Assembly: GCA_964370225.1 (NCBI GenBank)
Contig: CAYJII010000016.1
Coordinates: forward strand, 1-52,138
Reading direction: 5' to 3'
DNA: 52,138 nucleotides
Source of the DNA: CAYJII01 sp964370225
Lineage (GTDB): Bacteria; Bacillota; Clostridia; Oscillospirales; Ruminococcaceae
Part shown: one piece after another, positions 1 through 6,945 of the stretch
How positions within the stretch are numbered: the first letter of the stretch is position 1
How the letters are laid out: the number at the start of each line of letters is the position of its first letter
Made by a program: the position numbers and the translations under genes
The notes under the pieces: model-generated
Told to the model about the DNA's origin: nothing
The model's input: only the letters and a program-made list of their open reading frames with translations
Databases searched by the model: none

Positions 1-692
1 TGTATCTTTGGGTTAAGAGCATTCGTCACTCCGCTTTCAAAAAAAGCACCGATGTCATACGTAGTGCTAAAAAGCGTATATGTCAAACCTTTATATGGAT
101 TATATTGATTAGTTACATATATTTTAGCATCAGGATTTATGACTTTAATATTATCAATTGTAGCTTGAATATTAGTTTTTACTAAATCGCCTGCTGCTTC
201 AAATTGTGCCGATACAGCGTCATAACCACCATTGATAACCGTAAGTGCTGCGTTCAGTGTTACTGGATCACTATCCGCCAATTTCGTCGCCACTTCTGCA
301 GCCGTTAATGAACCATGCTGAGTTGCAACAAGGGTATAAAACACTGCCATTAAATCATTGCCGCCGATGGTTATGGTAATAAACTCTGCGTCTGCAATGT
401 TCTCATCATATGTGGAGCTATCAACTACTGCTGCTTTAAGCATTGCGGATGTTATCCCCGAAACACCTAGATTAGTAGCCTCAATCCCCTCTCTTTCATT
501 AATAAGTGCAACAAAACTATCTACGCTTAGACCTTCTGGTGCATAACCTGCAGGAATGCTGTCACCAAGGGCAACATATTTCCCCGGTATCACCGCCGCA
601 TTTACCGTAAATGCTGGGAATACAAGTGTTAAGAGCATGCTAATGGCAATTAGCCCCGATAAAAATTTGTTTGCAAATTTTTTCTGTTTCAT
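1..692 (-). CDS. Secreted SGNH/GDSL-type esterase or lipase, 3' end outside window
   Basis: This gene starts at 692 and runs off the left edge, so about 230 N-terminal residues are visible. An export signal is clear: a lysine-rich start, a hydrophobic stretch (about residues 10-28) and a VNAA-type cleavage site near residue 32. Right after it comes YVALGDSIPAG, with the block I nucleophile motif GDS at residues 43-45 (Ser45), and further on GGND, the block III oxyanion motif. Both are hallmarks of SGNH hydrolases, which cleave ester bonds in lipids, acetylated glycans or similar substrates. The catalytic D-x-x-H motif would lie beyond the window. The start is fixed by an AGGAGG ribosome site at 696-702 and a promoter upstream. 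Substrate cannot be told; the protein probably acts outside the cell or on the wall. Confidence 0.88.
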   Translation of the reverse strand, partial: MKQKKFANKFLSGLIAISMLLTLVFPAFTVNAAVIPGKYVALGDSIPAGYAPEGLSVDSFVALINEREGIEATNLGVSGITSAMLKAAVVDSSTYDENIADAEFITITIGGNDLMAVFYTLVATQHGSLTAAEVATKLADSDPVTLNAALTVINGGYDAVSAQFEAAGDLVKTNIQATIDNIKVINPDAKIYVTNQYNPYKGLTYTLFSTTYDIGAFFESGVTNALNPKI

Positions 693-739
693 AAAGCCTC
701 CTATATTTTAGTGAATTTTATACAATTATACTTATGTGT

Positions 740-769
740 ATTATATCATAAAAAAATACACAAAGTCAA
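740..769 (-). promoter_or_regulatory. Promoter of the SGNH esterase gene
   Basis: On the minus strand TTGACT (769-764) is followed after 18 bp by TATAAT (745-740). It lies about 50 bases before the start codon at 692, with a good ribosome site between. This separates the esterase gene from the RNA-like element further upstream. Confidence 0.7.
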
Positions 770-953
770 TTGAAATATAATGCATTTGCACAAAAAACGG
801 ACATCCCCACAAATGTGAGCGTGTTCTTAAATACGTCATTTACTAGGCTTGCTTATGCAAAGTGCATACCATAATTTCGGGCATAAAAAGCACCCTCCAG
901 CACATGCTAAAAGGTAAATTGGTTCCAGTGTAACTTGGTGCGGACGAAGACAA

Positions 954-998
954 AGCCGTGTAACAAAACAGTCCAGTGGACTGTTTTGTTACACGGCT
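954..998. repeat. Perfect 22-bp inverted repeat with 1-base spacer
   Basis: The arms 954-975 and 977-998 are exact reverse complements around a single G at 976. Each arm runs from AGCCGTGT to CAGTCCA. In RNA it would form a 22-bp hairpin whose loop would have to open a few pairs. It has no T-run after it, so it is not itself a terminator. Confidence 0.9.
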
Positions 999-1053
999 GA
1001 GAGTCACCTCCCAAGAAACCTGGTACGCTTGTGCTGATTGATTGGAGCTCATA

Positions 1054-1083
1054 AAAAAAGACAGCTTAAAGGCTGTCTTTTTT
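1054..1083 (+). terminator. Rho-independent terminator, works on both strands
   Basis: A 12-bp stem (AAAAAAGACAGC at 1054-1065, GCTGTCTTTTTT at 1072-1083) encloses a six-base loop and ends in a T-run. The flanking A-run makes it able to act on the minus strand as well. It closes the RNA-like element on the plus strand. Confidence 0.8.
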
Positions 1084-1135
1084 ATGTCAGGTGTGCTTAT
1101 TTAGAACATCTTAATCGCAAGCATTGCATTTGGAC

Positions 1136-1173
1136 AAAAAAGAAAACCTCAGCACGCGATTTGCGTGTCGAGG
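1136..1173 (-). terminator. Second terminator downstream of tRNA-Ser
   Basis: On the minus strand an imperfect hairpin (1147-1173, GC-rich arms ending CACGC/GCGTG) is followed by a T-rich run (complement of 1136-1146). It backs up the nearer terminator at 1222-1255. Confidence 0.6.
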
Positions 1174-1221
1174 CTTCTCGACTATATGCATTGGTTAAAA
1201 TAGCTGTAATAAATTTACGAC

Positions 1222-1255
1222 ATAAAAATACCGACTTAGTGTAAACTAAATCGGT
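1222..1255 (-). terminator. Terminator of the tRNA-Ser transcript
   Basis: On the minus strand an 11-bp stem with one G-U pair (ACCGATTTAGT with ACTAAGTCGGT, 1230-1255) is followed by ATTTTTA. It lies about 25 bases after the CCA end of tRNA-Ser. Confidence 0.7.
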
Positions 1256-1278
1256 AAATGTGTCCAGCTTCAAGCTGG

Positions 1279-1370
1279 TGGCGGAGATGAAGAGATTTGA
1301 ACTCTTGCGCCGGCAAAACCGACCTACCGGATTTCGAATCCGGACCCTTCAGCCACTTGGGTACATCTCC
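1279..1370 (-). tRNA. tRNA-Ser, anticodon CGA, CCA end encoded
   Basis: The cloverleaf is complete. The acceptor stem GGAGATG/CATCTCC has discriminator G, and an encoded CCA lies at 1281-1279. The anticodon stem CCGGA/TCCGG carries the loop TTCGAAA, giving anticodon CGA, which reads UCG. A long variable arm typical of tRNA-Ser follows, then a T stem AAGAG/CTCTT with TTCAAAT loop. It stands alone with its own promoter and terminators. Confidence 0.95.
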
Positions 1371-1404
1371 AAATATTATATCAAATTCTATTTGACGCTA
1401 ATAT

Positions 1405-1433
1405 ATTATACTATAATAATCTCCTAAAATCAA
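1405..1433 (-). promoter_or_regulatory. Promoter of tRNA-Ser
   Basis: TTGATT (1433-1428) is followed after 17 bp by TATAAT (1410-1405) on the minus strand. A second TATAAT at 1380-1375 is too close to the mature 5' end to be the main one. Confidence 0.65.
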
Positions 1434-1462
1434 GAGGATTTTTCCAAAACTTAACCTATACT

Positions 1463-1506
1463 GCAAAAACAAAGCTATAACCACTTAACACGGGTTATAG
1501 CTTTGT
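1463..1506 (-). terminator. Terminator of the diguanylate cyclase gene
   Basis: A perfect 14-bp stem (1469-1482 with 1493-1506) with a ten-base loop is followed on the minus strand by TTTTTG. It begins three bases after the stop codon of the GGDEF gene. Confidence 0.85.
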
Positions 1507-1509
1507 GCT

Positions 1510-3426
1510 TTATTCTTCTATATCAGCACCTTGACTCTCAATATCCGTCCTATTTGATACATAATCGATATCGGTGCTACCATTATAAAACTGTACATTA
1601 TTCTTTCCAAGTTTTTTTGCATGGTACAACGCTATATCTGAATTTTTGTATAAATCCTCAAATACATCACCATGCTTAGGATAAAATGCAACCCCTATAC
1701 TCGATGATATCCTTACGGATTTCCCATTTTTCTCATACGATTTATTAAAGTAATCACAGATAGTTTGACATTTGTCGGTCACTAATTGTTCGGAAAAAGT
1801 ATCTTTCATGAAAACAAAAAATTCATCTCCACCAATTCGTCCTACTATATCATTATGCCTAAATAACTTTTTAAGGAAATTTGCCATTTCTTTTATCACT
1901 TCATCGCCAAACTGATGCCCAAAAGTATCATTGAGCGACTTGAAATTATCAAGGTCAATTATCACCAAACTATGCTTATCTTCACTAGGCACCGAATTTA
2001 CAATAATATTTTCAATTAAAGTTTCTGTTGTTCCTTTATTGTATATTTTTGTCAACAAATCCATCTGAGACATTTCTTTTAATAATGCCGATTCTTTTTC
2101 CTGTTCATCAATATTTTCAATAAATCCTATTGCCTTATGTGCTTGATGCACATATTCGCCACTTTCAACAAGAGCACCTGAAAACATACACCAAACAATT
2201 TTACCATTGTTTCGCCTTATCCTCAGTTTAAAATCAGAAATTTGCGTGCCTTCTCTCAGCTTGTCAAGACTTTCCGCCACCATCGCTTTATCTTCGTCGC
2301 TTATCAGCTCAAATAAATCTGCCATTGGTACAACATTCGTAGAATCTTCTGTTCCAAACACCTTCGGCAATCTACCAGAAATTTTAATTTCTTGACGCAA
2401 AAAATCAAATTCTATGATATATTTTTTTGTCTTTTCACTCACAAATCTTAAATTCTTTTCACTTTGTTGTGCATATTTTTTCAGCGCACGTTGTGAGTTG
2501 TACACCCATATTAATAAAAACAAGAACATTATCGCTATGTTAGTAATTAATATAATAGTACCACTAACACTTTCGTTTATCTTTTTGGAAATGATATCTT
2601 GCGGAATAGCCGACAAAATTATCCAATCATTCACCGCAACAGGCGCATAATAAGCTGTCCTAATTTCATCATCTTCTTTATATCTTGTTAGCCCTGATTC
2701 TCTTGTTATAAAAGAATTAAGTAAGTCGTCTGCACTATACCCATCTAGAAAGTCAAGTGAATTAATAATTTCACTAAAAATGTCATCTCCAGCAAACATA
2801 ATTTCTGAGTCACTTAGTGCCACATAACTACCATTAATATCAATTACTTGGTAATATCCTGCTACATCATATAATTGCTCATTAAAATTTTCTGATAGAG
2901 TTTCTGTTTTTAAAATCCCGATTATATATGCCACAAATTCGTTTTCGTCATTGTATAAAGGCACATTCACGGAAACTGAATTTGTTTTCAAATGAACATC
3001 GTAGTACACATCGCTAATAAAGATTTCGCCTTCTTGCATTTTTTCTGTAAATTCATACTCAGCAACTACTAAAGTTTCACTATTTGTGACATAGGAAACT
3101 CCATCTGGCAAAACTACCGCGATGTTTGAAAAATCATCAATTTCAACTAAGTCGTTAAATGCTTGCTCAAAATACTCAGTTTCAAAGTTTGCATTCCTAA
3201 AAAAATCTACCGATATTTGCATTATATTTATATATTTATCAAACGCATTACATACTGCTTCTGCATTGCTTACAGCAACTATTTCAAGTGTGTCCTCAAA
3301 ATCTTTAACAGCATTATCTTGCGTCGTATACATAAAAAACACTGTAGAAGCTATCGTCCACAAAAGTAAAATTACAATGATTAAAATATTGTTTGTCTTC
3401 AGTGTCTTATTGCTAACCTTCTCCAA
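1510..3426 (-). CDS. Membrane diguanylate cyclase: extracellular sensor, PAS-like and GGDEF domains
   Basis: It makes cyclic di-GMP from two GTP in response to an outside signal. A first membrane helix (about residues 12-34) is followed by an extracellular sensor region of Cache-like layout. A second helix (about 284-305), a PAS-like segment and a C-terminal GGDEF domain follow. The GGDEF motif is intact (residues 532-536), and RHND five residues before it fits the RxxD inhibitory site, so product feedback is expected. No EAL or HD-GYP domain is present. I chose the TTG start at 3426 (638 residues): AGGGGGTG lies just before it, and the consensus promoter at 3463-3491 rules out the longer frame beginning at 3516. 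It lies downstream of the polymerase gene but has its own promoter. Confidence 0.9.
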   Translation of the reverse strand: MEKVSNKTLKTNNILIIVILLLWTIASTVFFMYTTQDNAVKDFEDTLEIVAVSNAEAVCNAFDKYINIMQISVDFFRNANFETEYFEQAFNDLVEIDDFSNIAVVLPDGVSYVTNSETLVVAEYEFTEKMQEGEIFISDVYYDVHLKTNSVSVNVPLYNDENEFVAYIIGILKTETLSENFNEQLYDVAGYYQVIDINGSYVALSDSEIMFAGDDIFSEIINSLDFLDGYSADDLLNSFITRESGLTRYKEDDEIRTAYYAPVAVNDWIILSAIPQDIISKKINESVSGTIILITNIAIMFLFLLIWVYNSQRALKKYAQQSEKNLRFVSEKTKKYIIEFDFLRQEIKISGRLPKVFGTEDSTNVVPMADLFELISDEDKAMVAESLDKLREGTQISDFKLRIRRNNGKIVWCMFSGALVESGEYVHQAHKAIGFIENIDEQEKESALLKEMSQMDLLTKIYNKGTTETLIENIIVNSVPSEDKHSLVIIDLDNFKSLNDTFGHQFGDEVIKEMANFLKKLFRHNDIVGRIGGDEFFVFMKDTFSEQLVTDKCQTICDYFNKSYEKNGKSVRISSSIGVAFYPKHGDVFEDLYKNSDIALYHAKKLGKNNVQFYNGSTDIDYVSNRTDIESQGADIEE

Positions 3427-3462
3427 AAACACACCCCCTATTAACATTTTATATATACTTTC

Positions 3463-3491
3463 ATTGTAATTTATTAACATCATCATGTCAA
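3463..3491 (-). promoter_or_regulatory. Promoter of the diguanylate cyclase gene
   Basis: TTGACA (3491-3486), a 17-bp spacer and TACAAT (3468-3463) form a near-perfect vegetative promoter on the minus strand. It sits between the polymerase gene and the TTG start at 3426, and so decides that start. Confidence 0.8.
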
Positions 3492-3546
3492 TAGTTTCGG
3501 TCGCATTTTGGAGCAATTATCAAGTTAAACGTTACTACTTTACTGT

Positions 3547-4791
3547 TTATATGACTGTAGTCATCCCTGTTGGCATCCTAATATCATTCTCTTTTTCTGG
3601 GAATCCTATATCCATGCACAAACTTGCGTTCATGATACTCTTCTTCCCATACTTATTTTTTATTCCATCCACGCAACAATCTAGCGCTTCTAGCTTATTT
3701 ATCTTTCTCGTGTCCACAAACAAGCTCGTTTGCTCGCTGGTTATATCCTCCGTTAAATTGATCGCAGTGACGCTCACAGCACGTATATTATTCTCCCAAA
3801 TATGCTGCTTTACAAATAAGTCATATGCAGCTTTTGCGAGTATGAGCGCAGATTTTGTCGGAACTTCTAATGTTGTTTGAAATTGTTTGGATGCCAGCAT
3901 GTTATCTTTTACTGTAATAGAAACCCCTTTAGCGCATTTACTTTGCTTACGTAGTTTTTTTGCCACATCCTGCACTAATTCCAAAATAATATGCCAGACT
4001 TCCGCGTTATTTTCTAAGTCCTTAACCGTTGTTATTCCGTGTCCGATGCTTTTAACCGGCGATAAATATTCTGTATGCATCACTTCAGAAAAATCAAGCC
4101 CATTCGCATAGCGCCATAGCTGAATTCCGTTTTTACCCAAGTGATGCGCCAAAATATCGGGATCTGTGTTCGCAAGCTCCCCTATTGTTTTGATAAAAAA
4201 TTTATTTAATACGCGCCCTGTTGACGAGCCCACTCCCAAAAGTTCTCGCACCGGCAAGCTCCACACTTTTTCTTTAAAATTCCCTTTAGATATCACAGTG
4301 ACTGCATCAGGTTTTTTCATGTCCGAACCTAGTTTTGCAAAAATTTTGTTAAAGCTCACTCCAATGGACACAGTGAGCCCCAGCTCACTTTTCACCTCTT
4401 CTCTTATTCTATGGGCAATACACTCCCCATTTCCAAAAAGAAGTCCGCTGCCGGTGACATCAACCCAGCACTCATCCATACCATACGGCTCCACGCAATC
4501 CGTATAGCGCGAATATATCTCCTTAACTAGTTTTGAGTATTTGATATAATTTTCAAATTTAGGCTCCACCACTACCATTTCCCTGCACTTTTGCCGTGCT
4601 TGCCAGACTGTTTCGCCAGTTTTAACCCCACAATTTTTTGCGAGTTGATTTTTTGCTAAAACAATGCCATGACGCTCCTCAACTTTCCCACAAACAGCAA
4701 CAGGCACATTTTTGAGCTTGGGGTTTAACATGCACTCGACTGAAGCATAAAAATTATTCAAATCTGAATGAAGTATTTGGCGTTCATGCAT
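3547..4791 (-). CDS. dinB: Y-family translesion DNA polymerase (DinB/UmuC type)
   Basis: This 414-residue protein belongs to the error-prone polymerases that copy past damaged bases. The N-terminal HSDLNNFYASVE carries the first catalytic Asp, and YGMDECWVDVTG carries the second Asp-Glu pair. Both are in the expected places and the length is normal. EQTSLF in the C-terminal third resembles a sliding-clamp-binding motif. The start at 4791 is chosen because AGGAGGA (4798-4804) sits six bases before it; an in-frame upstream start at 4812 lacks such a site. Its promoter contains a palindromic operator, and the divergent genes encode a repressor and a metallopeptidase, so damage-inducible expression is inferred. 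It could equally be called UvrX- or UmuC-like. Confidence 0.9.
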   Translation of the reverse strand: MHERQILHSDLNNFYASVECMLNPKLKNVPVAVCGKVEERHGIVLAKNQLAKNCGVKTGETVWQARQKCREMVVVEPKFENYIKYSKLVKEIYSRYTDCVEPYGMDECWVDVTGSGLLFGNGECIAHRIREEVKSELGLTVSIGVSFNKIFAKLGSDMKKPDAVTVISKGNFKEKVWSLPVRELLGVGSSTGRVLNKFFIKTIGELANTDPDILAHHLGKNGIQLWRYANGLDFSEVMHTEYLSPVKSIGHGITTVKDLENNAEVWHIILELVQDVAKKLRKQSKCAKGVSITVKDNMLASKQFQTTLEVPTKSALILAKAAYDLFVKQHIWENNIRAVSVTAINLTEDITSEQTSLFVDTRKINKLEALDCCVDGIKNKYGKKSIMNASLCMDIGFPEKENDIRMPTGMTTVI

Positions 4792-4805
4792 CCTTTTTCC
4801 TCCTA

Positions 4806-4834
4806 TTGACATAATAATTTATTAGGTGTATAAT
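4806..4834 (+). promoter_or_regulatory. Consensus promoter reading toward the XRE repressor gene
   Basis: TTGACA (4806-4811), a 17-bp spacer and TATAAT (4829-4834) form a perfect vegetative promoter on the plus strand. Transcription would start near 4841 and cross both palindromes before reaching the XRE start at 4995. It lies inside the leader of the polymerase gene. Confidence 0.65.
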
Positions 4835-4863
4835 AAAAATACGTAAAACGATTGCTTGTTTTT

Positions 4864-4892
4864 ATTATACGTAATTTATTTACGTATGTCAA
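4864..4892 (-). promoter_or_regulatory. Polymerase promoter with palindromic operator in its spacer
   Basis: On the minus strand TTGACA (4892-4887), a 17-bp spacer and TATAAT (4869-4864) form a perfect promoter for the Y-family polymerase. An inverted repeat TACGTAA-5-TTACGTA covers 4868-4886, that is, the whole spacer. A protein bound there would exclude RNA polymerase. The XRE protein encoded alongside is the obvious candidate repressor. Confidence 0.75.
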
Positions 4893-4900
4893 TTAATTTT

Positions 4901-4937
4901 TTAGTATTTAGCGTAATTTATTTGCGCAAAATACTAA
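4901..4937. promoter_or_regulatory. Second, larger palindrome (candidate XRE operator)
   Basis: Arms TTAGTATTTAGCG (4901-4913) and CGCAAAATACTAA (4925-4937) match with one mismatch. The core GCGTAATTTATTTGCGC (4911-4927) resembles the operator at 4868-4886: both contain CGTAATTTATTT followed after one base by CG. It lies between that operator and the XRE start, so autoregulation is plausible. Confidence 0.6.
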
Positions 4938-4994
4938 AATAGGAAATTTAATTTATATTTTTGTACCAAAATCTGGGCAGAATGGAGTGTAAAT

Positions 4995-5399
4995 ATGAAA
5001 TTTGGAGAAAAACTTAAAAAATATCGCAAAAAAAGCGGAATGACTCAAGCTCAACTAGCAAAAGCGGCTGGAACTTCGCTTAAAACTATCACAAATTATG
5101 AAAGCGGTAGCACATATCCAACAAAACGCGAAATCTACAAGGTTTTAGCAGAAATTCTAGGCGTCAATCCGGATTATTTACATAATGAGAACGATGAGTT
5201 TATATCGCATGCGGCAGAAAAATATGGCTACAATGGCAAAAAGCAAGCACAAGCGCTCGTTTATCAGATGGGCGGACTCTTTGCTGGCGGCGATTTGAGC
5301 GAAGAGGATATGGATGGCGTTATGAAAGCTATGCAGGACGTATATTGGAAAGCGAAAGAGAAAAACCAAAAATACGCAAAAAATAAAAGCGATAAATAA
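4995..5399 (+). CDS. XRE-family transcriptional repressor
   Basis: This 134-residue protein has a Cro/C1-type helix-turn-helix in residues 5-60 (MTQAQLAKAAGTSLKTITNYESG). A short C-terminal part rich in charged residues may serve for dimer formation or as the site of proteolysis. GGAG lies nine bases before the ATG. The ImmA/IrrE gene follows 72 bases downstream, the arrangement of ImmR/ImmA and DdrO/IrrE pairs, in which the peptidase cleaves the repressor. Two palindromes lie between this gene and the divergent polymerase gene and are the likely binding sites. The length is close to that of ImmR-type repressors. Its targets are inferred from position only. Confidence 0.88.
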   Translation: MKFGEKLKKYRKKSGMTQAQLAKAAGTSLKTITNYESGSTYPTKREIYKVLAEILGVNPDYLHNENDEFISHAAEKYGYNGKKQAQALVYQMGGLFAGGDLSEEDMDGVMKAMQDVYWKAKEKNQKYAKNKSDK

Positions 5400-5471
5400 C
5401 AATCGTTATCTATCGCATCTAAGTTAGTATATAATATCATGTAATATAACCTCATGAAACGGAGCAATGTT

Positions 5472-6020
5472 ATGATAAATTCTAAAGAAATCTATTTAAA
5501 AGCAAATCGCTTAGTAGAAGAACATGGTACCAGAGACCCTGCTGTTATTGCTACAAACTCTGATATCGAAATATTATATGTGGATTATTTTAAAAATTTG
5601 CTTGGCCTTTACACATACAAGTATCGCCAAAGATTTATTATAGTCAACAACAAAATTGATGAAGTCTTAAGCAGAATGGTTATTGCTCACGAGTTAGGGC
5701 ACGATATTTTCCATCGAGATTTAGCTAAAAAAGATAGCTTACGAGAATTTGTGCTCTTTAATATGAAAAATGACACAGAATATGAGGCAAACGTATTCGC
5801 AGCCCACCTTCTTCTTGATACTGACGAAATCATCACTCTCGCAAAAAACGGATATGATGTCGTCAAAATCTCAAATATGATGGACTGCGACATAAATTTA
5901 ACGCTTATTAAAATGCAGGAATTGAATCGACTGGGTTATAATTTTAATATCCCTGCTCATCCTGACAGCAAATTTTTCAAGCATATTCCAGCAAAACTTA
6001 CCGATGATGAATACTTTTAG
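5472..6020 (+). CDS. ImmA/IrrE-family zinc metallopeptidase
   Basis: This 182-residue protein carries HELGHD with the HExxH zinc motif at residues 73-77. A downstream EYEANVFAAHLLL supplies the usual third ligand Glu. It is the core of ImmA/IrrE peptidases, which inactivate a partner XRE repressor after DNA damage. The start at 5472 has GGAG seven bases before it; the in-frame ATG at 5454 has no ribosome site. There is no extra sensor domain, so the activating signal is unknown. The last base pairs overlap the stop codon of the convergent galU, without a terminator. It could belong to a mobile-element remnant, but no other element genes are nearby. Confidence 0.88.
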   Translation: MINSKEIYLKANRLVEEHGTRDPAVIATNSDIEILYVDYFKNLLGLYTYKYRQRFIIVNNKIDEVLSRMVIAHELGHDIFHRDLAKKDSLREFVLFNMKNDTEYEANVFAAHLLLDTDEIITLAKNGYDVVKISNMMDCDINLTLIKMQELNRLGYNFNIPAHPDSKFFKHIPAKLTDDEYF

Positions 6021-6895
6021 AGAGTAGCGGCGATTGATTTTAGATAACTTCTGAAGTCATCGCCTATTTCTTTATGCAAAAGTCCGTTTTCGACGATTGC
6101 TTGTAAAATTCCAAGCTTATTGCCCATGTCATATCTTGTTCCAATAAAGTCTACGCCTATCATACCTTCTTGCACGGCAAGTATTTTCATAGCATCGGTT
6201 AACTGATACTCCCCTCCAGCGCCTGTTGGAAGCGTGTGCAAAATCCCAAAAATTTCAGGTGGAAGCACACAACGTCCTAAAATGGAAAAATTCGAAAAAG
6301 CAAGCTCTTTTGTAGCAGGTTTTTCTACCATATCAGATACTGAATATACATTATTATTTATATTTTCTACTTTAAGCGACGAGTACCTTGTCACATCTGC
6401 AAATGGCACTTCTTTCATGCAAACACAACCCTTGCCATGGATTTCGTATTGATCAAGCAGCTGTTTGCAAACGGGATAGTCGCTCACGATAACATCATCG
6501 CCATACAGCACCGCAAATGGCTCTCCACCAACAAAAGATTCAGCGCACATAACCGCGTGTCCGAGCCCTTTTGGCTCCTGTTGACGCACATATATGATAT
6601 TGGCTAAATTTGAGATTTCGTGCATCTCACTTAACACATCGTGTTTCCCCGAAGCCAAAAGTCTGTCCTCCAGCTCAGGAGAGCGGTCAAAATGGTCGAC
6701 AACAATGTCTTTGCCGCGACTTAATATTATACAAATTTCCTCTATACCACTTTTTACAGCTTCTTCAACAATGTACTGAATTGCAGGTTTATCCACAATC
6801 GGTAGCATTTCTTTTGGCATAGATTTCGTTGCTGGTAAAACTCGTGTCCCCAGACCAGCAGCTGGAATAATCGCTTTTTTAACTTTTTTAACCAT
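6017..6895 (-). CDS. galU: UTP-glucose-1-phosphate uridylyltransferase
   Basis: It joins UTP and glucose-1-phosphate to UDP-glucose and diphosphate, feeding cell-wall glycan, glycolipid and galactose pathways. The N-terminal nucleotide-binding loop is intact (AAGLGTRVLPATKSMPKEMLP, residues 10-30), with VDKPAIQYIVEEA after it. The 292-residue length is typical. The gene follows glnN by 50 bases on the same strand and may share its transcript. Its ribosome site (AAGGAGAT) is unusually far from the ATG, with a perfect hairpin between. The stop codon overlaps that of the convergent peptidase gene. Confidence 0.95.
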   Translation of the reverse strand: MVKKVKKAIIPAAGLGTRVLPATKSMPKEMLPIVDKPAIQYIVEEAVKSGIEEICIILSRGKDIVVDHFDRSPELEDRLLASGKHDVLSEMHEISNLANIIYVRQQEPKGLGHAVMCAESFVGGEPFAVLYGDDVIVSDYPVCKQLLDQYEIHGKGCVCMKEVPFADVTRYSSLKVENINNNVYSVSDMVEKPATKELAFSNFSILGRCVLPPEIFGILHTLPTGAGGEYQLTDAMKILAVQEGMIGVDFIGTRYDMGNKLGILQAIVENGLLHKEIGDDFRSYLKSIAATL

Positions 6896-6905
6896 AGTAA
6901 TAATC

Positions 6906-6931
6906 AGTTTGAAGACTCAAACTATCTCCTT
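6906..6931 (-). promoter_or_regulatory. Ribosome site separated from galU start by a hairpin
   Basis: On the minus strand AAGGAGAT (6931-6924) is followed at once by a perfect 7-bp hairpin, AGTTTGA-gtct-TCAAACT (6923-6906), and then ten bases to the ATG at 6895. Linear spacing of about 28 bases is too long. Folding the hairpin would bring the site to a normal distance. No alternative in-frame ATG, GTG or TTG exists nearer the site. Confidence 0.5.
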
Positions 6932-6945
6932 AATAAAAAATCATT

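Larger units (their letters stand above)
886..1083 (+). ncRNA. Candidate structured RNA with nested helices and intrinsic terminator
   Basis: This gene-free stretch folds, read on the plus strand, into nested complementary segments. CAGCAC (898-903) pairs with GTGCTG (1031-1036). CCAG pairs with CTGG, and CTTGG pairs with CCAAG. At the centre is a perfect 22-bp inverted repeat with a one-base spacer (954-998). A rho-independent terminator follows at 1054-1083. Co-linear helices ending in a terminator are typical of a small RNA. I do not recognise the family, and I see no convincing promoter (only a weak CATAAT near 870). A mobile palindromic repeat is the alternative. The short open frames across it on both strands look like by-products of the repeat. 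Confidence 0.4.

Noticed and set aside
985..1030. Possible TPP riboswitch core (GGCTGAGA followed by ACC and ACCTGG)
   Set aside because: The rest of the TPP fold is missing and no plus-strand gene follows the terminator at 1054-1083.
843..1052. Minus-strand 69-codon open frame across the RNA-like element
   Set aside because: It has no ribosome site, is dictated by the palindrome, and runs antisense through a folded element.
1038..1244. Plus-strand 68-codon open frame
   Set aside because: It runs through three terminator hairpins and has no ribosome site.
4995..6020. XRE and ImmA genes as a prophage or ICE remnant
   Set aside because: No integrase, att repeats, excisionase or structural genes are present, and the flanking genes are housekeeping.
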